From: an uncultured Eubacteriales bacterium | GTDB taxonomy: Bacteria > Bacillota_A > Clostridia > Peptostreptococcales > Anaerovoracaceae | Assembly: GCA_902790885.1 (NCBI GenBank) | Contig: CADATR010000004.1 | Span: forward strand, 1 to 26,262 | Length of the DNA stretch: 26,262 bases | Direction: 5' to 3' | Part shown: positions 1 through 6,170 of the stretch, in pieces | Position numbering within the stretch: position 1 is the first letter of the stretch | How the letters are laid out: every line of letters begins with the position of its first letter | Made by a program: the position numbers and the translations under genes | The notes under the pieces: model-generated | Seen by the model: only the letters and a program-made list of their open reading frames with translations | What the model was told of the DNA's origin: nothing | The model's database searches: none

Positions 1-6
1 TTGTAG

Positions 7-95
7 TGGTACCGGAGACCGGACTCGAACCGGTACGGGTATCACTACCCACAGGATTTTAAGTCCCGGGTGTCTACCAATTCCACCACTCCGGC
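7..95 (-). tRNA. tRNA-Leu(TAA)
   Basis: The reverse complement folds as a class II tRNA with a long variable arm. The acceptor stem GCCGGAG pairs with CTCCGGT, the anticodon loop reads ACTTAAAAT (anticodon TAA, leucine UUA), the T-loop is GGTTCGAGTCC, and CCA is encoded at the 3' end. It lies 15 nt downstream of tRNA-Asn on the same strand, so both probably come from one precursor. Further tRNAs may continue past the left edge. Confidence 0.95.
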
Positions 96-110
96 TTATA
101 GTGTCAAAAA

Positions 111-186
111 TGGCTCCGAGGGTGGGGCTCGAACCCACAACCTACCGGTTAACAGCCGGTTGCTCTGCCATTGAGCTACCTCGGAA
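111..186 (-). tRNA. tRNA-Asn(GTT)
   Basis: The reverse complement is a 76-nt class I tRNA with CCA encoded. The acceptor stem TCCGAGG pairs with CCTCGGA, the D-arm is GCTCAATGGCAGAGC, the anticodon loop CTGTTAA gives GTT (asparagine), and the T-arm is GTGGGTTCGAGCCCAC. It is the first gene after a consensus promoter at 213-241. Confidence 0.96.
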
Positions 187-191
187 CATCT

Positions 192-206
192 GTCGCTTTA
201 TGCGAC
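192..206 (-). other. Short hairpin in the tRNA leader
   Basis: GTCGC and GCGAC form 5-bp arms around a 5-nt loop, immediately after the -10 box and before the mature 5' end of tRNA-Asn. It would sit at the very start of the precursor RNA. Such a leader stem could protect or guide processing; this is inference from position only. Confidence 0.4.
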
Positions 207-212
207 TTGATT

Positions 213-241
213 ATTATAGTTGACACAAAGTGCTGTGTCAA
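213..241 (-). promoter_or_regulatory. Consensus SigA promoter of the tRNA operon
   Basis: On the minus strand TTGACA (236-241) is separated by exactly 17 nt from TATAAT (213-218). Both hexamers match the housekeeping sigma consensus at every position. The predicted transcription start, near 206, lies about 20 nt upstream of tRNA-Asn. No other promoter in the window is this close to consensus, as expected for a stable-RNA operon. Confidence 0.88.
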
Positions 242-242
242 C
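219..242. repeat. Inverted repeat over the tRNA promoter -35 and spacer
   Basis: GTTGACACA (219-227) and TGTGTCAAC (234-242) are perfect 9-bp inverted arms around a 6-nt spacer. The dyad covers the whole -35 box and most of the spacer. It has no T-run after it on the minus strand, so it is not a standard terminator for the dipeptidase operon. It could be an operator. The match of one arm to the -35 box makes symmetry partly a consequence of promoter sequence. Confidence 0.7.
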
Positions 243-255
243 ACCTATTTTAAAT

Positions 256-1230
256 TTATCCTATGACTTCCCTTATGATTCTGTGAAAGTTGCCGTAAGC
301 GATTTTTTCCAGCTCATCCTCACGCATTCCCCTCTGTCTCAGGATGTCAAAGAAACCCGGGATCTTTGACGGATCCTCCAGGCCCTTCACTGCGCCTTCC
401 GAAAAATCCGAACCGTCAGGATCCTCAAGGTAGTCGCAGAAGTCGAATCCGCATCCCACATGTTCTATGCCCATCACATCTATCATATGCTCGCAATGAT
501 CGGCCAGTCTGTAAATATCCGCCTTTGCATGGTCCCTGTCGACAAACTCATGCCAGGTGTTCAGGCCGACACAGCCGTTTGCGTCGCGTACCGCTCTCAG
601 CTGTTCATCAGTGAGGTTGCGCGGATGATCACTGAGAGCCATGCAGTTCGAATGTGATGCTATGAACGGTCTGCCGTCCATAATGCGGGCAATGTCCCAG
701 AATCCTGCTTCGTTGAGATGAGAAGTATCTACTATCATCTTCCTTTCGATCATTCTGCGCACTGCTCTTTTTCCAAGGCTGCTCAGGCCTTCAGTGCTGC
801 CTGAGACCGCACTGTGGCCGAATCCGTTCTCCTCGTTCCATGTCAGGATCCCGTGCCTGGCGCCGAAGTCGTAGTATTCGTCAAGTCTTGCCAGTGATGC
901 ATCACAGGATGCGTATGCCATCCCCTCTACTCCGATAAAGACATAGAAGACGCCATCTTCCCTGGCTCTCAGCATCTCGTCATAAGTCCTTACGATGCGG
1001 AAGTCGCCGGTCTCTCTGATCTCGTCAGCAACGCAGCTGAAAATGTCGTGGGTCCTCTTTTCAACATCCTTAACGCTGTATGTATCGACCCACACAACTA
1101 AAACAGAGCCTTCCACTCCGCCCTTTCTGATGTTCTCAAAATGGTGGTTGTGGAAGACGTTTGTCTCTCCTCTCATTCTTTTGCAGGTCACGTCGGCCCA
1201 GATGTCGCTGTGCGCGTCAAAGCATTTCAT
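256..1230 (-). CDS. Membrane dipeptidase-like peptidase, family M19
   Basis: A 324-residue zinc metallopeptidase of the renal-dipeptidase family, predicted to hydrolyse dipeptides, possibly including D-amino-acid ones. The family's metal ligands are visible: the HxD pair H7/D9, the bridging glutamate E102 in IGVEG, H171 in DTSHL, H193 in ASHSN, and the catalytic aspartate D263 in CGFDF. There is no signal peptide or membrane segment, so it is cytoplasmic, unlike the mammalian enzyme. Length matches bacterial members. Its ATG overlaps the stop of the upstream TPR gene as TGATG, so the two are translationally coupled. Its true substrate cannot be read from sequence. Confidence 0.9.
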   Translation of the reverse strand: MKCFDAHSDIWADVTCKRMRGETNVFHNHHFENIRKGGVEGSVLVVWVDTYSVKDVEKRTHDIFSCVADEIRETGDFRIVRTYDEMLRAREDGVFYVFIGVEGMAYASCDASLARLDEYYDFGARHGILTWNEENGFGHSAVSGSTEGLSSLGKRAVRRMIERKMIVDTSHLNEAGFWDIARIMDGRPFIASHSNCMALSDHPRNLTDEQLRAVRDANGCVGLNTWHEFVDRDHAKADIYRLADHCEHMIDVMGIEHVGCGFDFCDYLEDPDGSDFSEGAVKGLEDPSKIPGFFDILRQRGMREDELEKIAYGNFHRIIREVIG

Positions 1231-2288
1231 CAGTTTAACATGTCCGCCTTTTCTGCTTCGAGGTTTCGGCTTACGATGCCGATCTTGTTTCTGTACTTAG
1301 CGGCGTTTTCAGTATCGCCTGTAGCCTCGTACAGGTTTGCGAGCTCTTCCATCGCGTCGGTGTTGCTCGGTGAGAGCCTGAGCACCCTCTTGAATGCCTC
1401 GATGGCAGCCTCAGGATTTGCAAGCGAGGATTCCGCAATGCCCAGATAAAACCAGAGCGGCCACCACTCGGAGTATCTGCCCTCCTTAAAGCGGGCAAGA
1501 GTGTCCCTGCCGCCTGCAAAGTCTCCTCCCATTATTTTGTTGCAGCCAAGCTCTATCTCCACAGGCTCTTCGAGCTCTTCAACACGCTCGGATATCTCAT
1601 CTCTGAGAGATGCGAGCAGCTGATCGTCCATTTCGTATGTCTCCAGCTCACTGCCTGCTGAGTGCTTCAGGAAGTCCTGCCATGTGAGCTTCGCCTTGAG
1701 GTAAAGTCCCATGTTCAGATACGCGTAGCCGAGGAAGTAATATCCCATGGCAAAATCCGGGTGGATCATTGTAAGGAGCTCGAAGGTTTCGGATGACTCC
1801 GCCTTGAAAAGGCCTGTCTTCTCCTCATCGCCGATCCCGTCTGCGGCTTCATTCTCGTATATCTCCTTGCAGACTCTTGCATAGAGATACATCGCCTCCC
1901 TGGACTTCGGCTCTATGCGCAGAGCTCCGCGCAGGAGCATGCATGCATCCTCGAAATCCCCCATATCAGCGGAATGAGCGCCTTCAGACACCAGCAAAGG
2001 TGCTGCGTTGTCACCTGTCGCATGCTTTATGAACTCTGCATACTTTTCAGCATACACAAAGTACGGATCGCCCCCTATCACCCTGCCCATGTTGAGCACG
2101 ATGCTCTTAAGATCGATCTCGCCCTTCGCGTCACTGCCTTCGATGCCCACAGGCACAGCAACGCCCGAGAGTATCTCAAGCGCGCCCGTTCTCGAAAGGT
2201 ACTCAGGTGAAAGCTCCGCGAACATCATATTCTGTATCCGCGGAGAGAGGTATTTGCTTATTCTGTCTTCGTTTCTGGTCTCGTTCAA
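1230..2288 (-). CDS. Tetratricopeptide-repeat protein
   Basis: A 352-residue, probably cytoplasmic protein of unknown role. Helical repeats of TPR type are seen at about residues 104-140 (GDFEDACMLLRGAL), 178-210 (ALGYAYLNMG-like pattern) and 277-337 (two adjacent units ending SPSNTDAMEELANLYEATGD). Residues 225-250 are acidic. TPR units usually bind partner proteins. The start is taken as TTG at 2288 because it overlaps the stop of the upstream radical-SAM homologue as TTGA; the first ATG (residue 21) would leave a 60-nt gap. It lies between that homologue and the dipeptidase in one coupled transcript, which suggests a shared pathway. No specific function is assignable. Confidence 0.78.
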   Translation of the reverse strand: MNETRNEDRISKYLSPRIQNMMFAELSPEYLSRTGALEILSGVAVPVGIEGSDAKGEIDLKSIVLNMGRVIGGDPYFVYAEKYAEFIKHATGDNAAPLLVSEGAHSADMGDFEDACMLLRGALRIEPKSREAMYLYARVCKEIYENEAADGIGDEEKTGLFKAESSETFELLTMIHPDFAMGYYFLGYAYLNMGLYLKAKLTWQDFLKHSAGSELETYEMDDQLLASLRDEISERVEELEEPVEIELGCNKIMGGDFAGGRDTLARFKEGRYSEWWPLWFYLGIAESSLANPEAAIEAFKRVLRLSPSNTDAMEELANLYEATGDTENAAKYRNKIGIVSRNLEAEKADMLN

Positions 2289-3805
2289 TCCAGTTCCCAG
2301 CCTTTTCTGTCAAATTTCTTCATGGCTTCTTCGCCGATCATCGCTTCGAGATCAGCATAGATCACATCTTTAAGGATCTCGTGCTTCACTGAGTCCGCAA
2401 GATCTTCGTAAAGGCCTTCAGTATACGCGTAAAGGATGCGTGCAAGGTGCTCCTTCTTGCGGGTCTTTCCTGTCAGACCGTTCTTGTTGATATACCCAGT
2501 AAGCCTTCCGAAAAGATCGTATGGCTTGAGGCCCGTGTCATTGAGCACTCTAGGGATCGATCCGGAGAAGCCTCCGTCGCCTATATAGCGCTCAACCGTA
2601 CGCGCTATGCCTTTGATGCGGAGGATATCGTCAGCAGACATACTGCCTGTAGAGATCACCTCGTAAGGAGGTTCCGCAGCGTATATATAGCCATAGTCGT
2701 GAGCTCCGGCCCTTATGGCGGTGCCCTTGCTTATGCATATACTGTCTATGTGCACCGGCATGCCTTCAGCAAGTCCGTAAGCCTTGTTGAAGGAGCGTGC
2801 AAACATGGCTTCATTCTCGAGCGGGAGCCCTGCCTTTACGTGGATCTCAGTGCGCACCCTGCCGCTCTGGAGCATTTTGGTGGTGTTATACATGAGACGG
2901 TAGATATTCTCTCCTCTGCCGCATGCGGCCAGCACTTCCGCGTTTGTGCTCGCGATATCCATGTTGAACACGAACTGGCCTTCCCTGGCTTCGGCAAGCA
3001 ACCTCAGTGTCTCTTCATCGAGCAGGTCTCCGTCGATGTTGAACTCGAACGCGGTGATGCCGTTATCGTTGTTTATGATGTACTCGAATATCCTGTAGGC
3101 TCTGTCCGTGTTGTAATTGAACATTTTGTCGAGAAAAACGACGCGCTGCACTTCATTCGCGAGGAAGTATCTCAGCTCAGTGCATACCCTGCCGAGGCTA
3201 AGAGCCCTCACCCTCGCGTTAGGCAGGAACTGCGAATAAACAGTGCGGTCTGAGGTCCCTCTTATCGTTTCATAATATATGGTTCCTGAGCCTGCCTCAA
3301 ATTTCTCATAAGGGAAAGGCAGCGACTCCATATCTACCGGAGCGTCATAAGGATTGACGACTATCTGATCACCCTCCCTGTATGCGAGTCCGGCGATGTT
3401 TTCGAAGTCAAACTCGTAATCGAGAACAGACTTAAGAAAGTTGAACAGTACGCTCTCTCCCTCGCCTCTTATCACATAGTCAACGAAATCGTTGTTTTTG
3501 ATGAACAGGCGCGTGTCGAACGACACCTCCATGCCGCCGAATATGATGGCGATATTAGGGATGGCCTTCTTTACCATGTCAGCGACCCTGCTCAGCTGCC
3601 TTATGTTGAAGCAGTCGGCATGGAAATAGACGATGTCGTACTGCCCGGCAGTGATGTCCTCAAAAATGTCGCCATACAGTTCGTTACTGCCGTAGACTTT
3701 GACGTTCACGTCGACCGGAGAGTCGCACACCACGCTGTAAAGGTATTTAAGCGCCAGTTCGGACTGTTTGTTGTCTGATTTGATTGTGGTCAACAATAAC
3801 TTCAT
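2285..3805 (-). CDS. Degenerate B12-binding/radical-SAM homologue (DUF4080-like) lacking the 4Fe-4S cysteines
   Basis: The 506-residue protein has the layout of clostridial B12-dependent radical-SAM proteins: a Rossmann-like B12-type domain (about 1-125, with IIFGGMEVSFD and VIRGEGE), a radical-SAM barrel (about 170-370) and a helical C-terminal part resembling DUF4080 (about 390-506). The landmarks PFPY, IYYETIRG, VVFLDKMFN, FEFNIDGDLL and HVKAGLPLE fit the family. Where the family has RGC-x3-C-x2-C, this protein has T184, T188 and S191, so no cluster ligand remains, and no CX3CX2C occurs elsewhere. The reading frame is intact, with a clear GGGGTGA ribosome site. It is therefore either a structural or regulatory pseudoenzyme or an early pseudogene. 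It is coupled to the TPR and dipeptidase genes. Family assignment is from recalled motifs. Confidence 0.78.
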   Translation of the reverse strand: MKLLLTTIKSDNKQSELALKYLYSVVCDSPVDVNVKVYGSNELYGDIFEDITAGQYDIVYFHADCFNIRQLSRVADMVKKAIPNIAIIFGGMEVSFDTRLFIKNNDFVDYVIRGEGESVLFNFLKSVLDYEFDFENIAGLAYREGDQIVVNPYDAPVDMESLPFPYEKFEAGSGTIYYETIRGTSDRTVYSQFLPNARVRALSLGRVCTELRYFLANEVQRVVFLDKMFNYNTDRAYRIFEYIINNDNGITAFEFNIDGDLLDEETLRLLAEAREGQFVFNMDIASTNAEVLAACGRGENIYRLMYNTTKMLQSGRVRTEIHVKAGLPLENEAMFARSFNKAYGLAEGMPVHIDSICISKGTAIRAGAHDYGYIYAAEPPYEVISTGSMSADDILRIKGIARTVERYIGDGGFSGSIPRVLNDTGLKPYDLFGRLTGYINKNGLTGKTRKKEHLARILYAYTEGLYEDLADSVKHEILKDVIYADLEAMIGEEAMKKFDRKGWELD

Positions 3806-3821
3806 ATCTGTTCACCCCACA

Positions 3822-3836
3822 TTTACTATCAGTAAA
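3822..3836. repeat. Short inverted repeat upstream of the radical-SAM homologue
   Basis: TTTACT and AGTAAA are perfect 6-bp arms around ATC, in the 66-bp gap between argS and the radical-SAM homologue and just upstream of the ribosome site (3811-3817 on the plus strand). No T-run follows on the minus strand. It could be an operator or mRNA hairpin affecting the downstream trio, but it is short enough to be chance. Confidence 0.35.
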
Positions 3837-3871
3837 GCTCAGAAGAAAGGCTTCTATCGGAGGAGCTCAGC

Positions 3872-5599
3872 TTACATTCTTTCAGGTGCTGCTATTCCAA
3901 GAAGTCCCAGACAGTTTGCAATGACTGTCTTTGACGCCTTTACGAGTGCCAGCTTGGCGTTTCTTTCAGCCTCATCCTCAACCAGTATGTGCTCATCATG
4001 ATAGAACTTGTTGAATGACTGAGCTATATCCACCAGATGGCGAGTAACTATTGACGGCTCGTATTTTTCAGCAGCTTCCACTACTACCTCAGGCACTCTG
4101 TAAAGGAGCTTGGCCAGCGTGTAAGCGCTGTCGCTTCCGAGGTATGCGGTATCGATGCTTCCAAGATTATCGGTATCCACTCCGGCATCCTGTGCCTTGC
4201 GCAGAACGCTCGAAGCTCTGGCGTGTGTGTACTGTACATACGGACCTGTCTCTCCGTCAAAGTTGAGCACCTTGTCCCATGAGAATACGTAGTCTTTGAT
4301 CTTGTTGTTGGAGAGCTCCTGGAATATGACAGCTCCGATGCCGACTTCTTTCGACACCTCATCGATGTCCACGCCCTGAGCGTCTTTCTCGCGCATGATC
4401 TCTGCTGTCTTGGCGACTGCAGTGTTGAGCACGTCTTCGAGGAATACCACTCTGCCCTCGCGCGTCGACATCATCTTGATGTCGTCTCCGTCTGAGAGGC
4501 TGACCAGACCGAACGGAACGTGGATGCAGTCCTTCTCCCACTCGTATCCCATCAGCTCCAGTACCTTCTTCCACTGTTTGAAGTGGAGGTTCTGCTGCGA
4601 AGCAACAACGTAAATGCATTTATAGAAGTCGTAATGCTCCTTGCGGTATACGGCCGCAGCGATGTCTCTTGTAACGTAGAGGCTGGAGCCGTCTGACTTT
4701 GTGATCATGGCTGCTCCGAGTCCGTACGGCTCGAGGTCAACTATCTGCGCGCCCTGAGATTCTTTCAGCAGGCCCTTGTCCTTGAGCTCCTGGATGAATC
4801 TTGGCATCTTGTCAGAGTAGAAGCTTTCGCCTGCATAGGAATCAAATGTGATGCCCAGCATGTCGTATACGCGGTTGAACTCCTCGAGGCTCAGCTTTCT
4901 GAACTTCTCCCAGAGTTCGAGCTCCGCGGCTTCGCCCGCCTCAAGCCTGACAAAAGTCTCCCTGGCCTCGTCCTCGAGTTCAGGATGCTCCTTTGCCTCT
5001 TCATGAAATCTTGTGTAGTAGCCGAGCAGCGCCTTGATAGGCTCCTTGGCGAGTTCTTCCTCGCTGCCCCACTTGCGGTAGGCAACGATCATCTTTCCGA
5101 ACTGAGTGCCGTAGTCGCCAAGGTGGTTGATCCTTACGACGTCAAATCCTACGGCATCATAAAGCTTGTAGAGCGCGTTTCCTATGACCGTGCTCCTTAT
5201 ATGGCCGATGTGGAAAGGCTTGGCGATGTTAGGAGATGAATACTCCACGATTACCCTGCGCCCTGCGCCGCCGTCCGACTTTCCGTAGTCCGCACCGCGT
5301 TTTTCTACCTCTTCAATCACCTCTCCGGCGAAATACGCTCTGTCAATGAAGAAATTGACATAGGCGTTGACGTTCTCTACCTTTGCGAACGCTTCTGCGC
5401 CGGCAGCCTTCGCGGCTATGTCTGCAGCGATCATCTGCGGAGCCTTGCGGAGTGCCTTCGCCAGTCTGAAGCACGGGAAAGCGTAATCTCCCATCTTCTC
5501 ATCCGCCGGGATCTCGATCATGTTGATGATCTCATCTCTGGTAAGTCCGAGTTCTTCGCTGTAAATCGATCCAGCTATAAGTTCTTTAAAATCTGTCAT
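3872..5599 (-). CDS. argS: Arginyl-tRNA synthetase
   Basis: A 575-residue class I synthetase that charges tRNA-Arg. The order is an N-terminal Add1-like domain (about 1-85), then the catalytic Rossmann fold with HIGH as HIGH 130-133 in AKPFHIGHIRS, then the KMSKS equivalent MMSTR in DDIKMMSTREG, and a C-terminal DALR anticodon-binding domain ending GLLGIAAPERM. Length is usual. Its ATG overlaps the stop of the DUF523 gene as TAATG, so it is co-translated with it. The position leaves no room for a T-box leader. Downstream is a 66-bp gap. Confidence 0.97.
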   Translation of the reverse strand: MTDFKELIAGSIYSEELGLTRDEIINMIEIPADEKMGDYAFPCFRLAKALRKAPQMIAADIAAKAAGAEAFAKVENVNAYVNFFIDRAYFAGEVIEEVEKRGADYGKSDGGAGRRVIVEYSSPNIAKPFHIGHIRSTVIGNALYKLYDAVGFDVVRINHLGDYGTQFGKMIVAYRKWGSEEELAKEPIKALLGYYTRFHEEAKEHPELEDEARETFVRLEAGEAAELELWEKFRKLSLEEFNRVYDMLGITFDSYAGESFYSDKMPRFIQELKDKGLLKESQGAQIVDLEPYGLGAAMITKSDGSSLYVTRDIAAAVYRKEHYDFYKCIYVVASQQNLHFKQWKKVLELMGYEWEKDCIHVPFGLVSLSDGDDIKMMSTREGRVVFLEDVLNTAVAKTAEIMREKDAQGVDIDEVSKEVGIGAVIFQELSNNKIKDYVFSWDKVLNFDGETGPYVQYTHARASSVLRKAQDAGVDTDNLGSIDTAYLGSDSAYTLAKLLYRVPEVVVEAAEKYEPSIVTRHLVDIAQSFNKFYHDEHILVEDEAERNAKLALVKASKTVIANCLGLLGIAAPERM

Positions 5600-6132
5600 T
5601 ATTTATCCCCAAACACTTTCATGAAATGATTCTCGTCGCAGATCTTAAAATCATCCGCGAACACTCTGTCTTCAGCCTCTATATCAGGGTTTGCCCTCTC
5701 TTCGAGGCAGGCATCTATGAGCTTGTCGGTGAACATGCCGTTTCCGCCCGTCAGCTTTCCGCTGAACGTTCCGTCATAAATGGCTCCCGACCCGCATGAA
5801 GGACTGTTTGCCTTGAGTATGGCTCCTTCTATTTTGCATGTGCCATGCTTTCTTGAGCCGTGCTCGACGAGCACAGAATTGAGCGAGAGCTCAGAGCCCT
5901 CGTCAAAAGCCTTTGTAAGATCATTTCCGGATTTGTCAAGCACCTTGAAGTACTCATCGTCTATCGGAACGATCTCCGCCGGTTCGCGCGGCACAGCAAG
6001 TCCTGCGGCTGTCTCAGGGCATATTGTAACATAATCATGAGTTCTGCAGAACTCTATGACGTCATCATTTTTGTTATTGCCGCCGTTGTATTTGCAGTCA
6101 AATCCCAGGAGGCATCTGCTTACTATATACAT
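5599..6132 (-). CDS. DUF523 / TudS-like iron-sulfur protein
   Basis: A 177-residue protein of the DUF523 family, some members of which are [4Fe-4S] 2-thiouracil desulfidases (TudS). Cysteines at the family's conserved places are present: C7 in SRCLLG, C13 in DCKYNGG, C38 in ICPE and C113 in SPSCGSG, the likely cluster ligands. The sequence begins with the typical YIVSRCLLG start and has an ATG preceded by a purine-rich stretch. It follows mutS2 by 38 bp and overlaps argS. A role in thiolated-base salvage or repair is a family-level inference; substrate is unknown here. Confidence 0.85.
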   Translation of the reverse strand: MYIVSRCLLGFDCKYNGGNNKNDDVIEFCRTHDYVTICPETAAGLAVPREPAEIVPIDDEYFKVLDKSGNDLTKAFDEGSELSLNSVLVEHGSRKHGTCKIEGAILKANSPSCGSGAIYDGTFSGKLTGGNGMFTDKLIDACLEERANPDIEAEDRVFADDFKICDENHFMKVFGDK

Positions 6133-6170
6133 ATCCTGCTCTTCTTTCTATATCTTTTTCTGTTATATCC

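Noticed and set aside
219..242. Dyad as a terminator of the dipeptidase operon
   Set aside because: No T-run follows the hairpin on the minus strand; TATAATAATC follows instead, and the dyad includes a consensus -35 box.
3806..3871. Terminator or T-box between argS and the radical-SAM homologue
   Set aside because: The only clear dyad is 6 bp with no T-run, and the gap is too short for a T-box, which also would be expected before, not after, argS.
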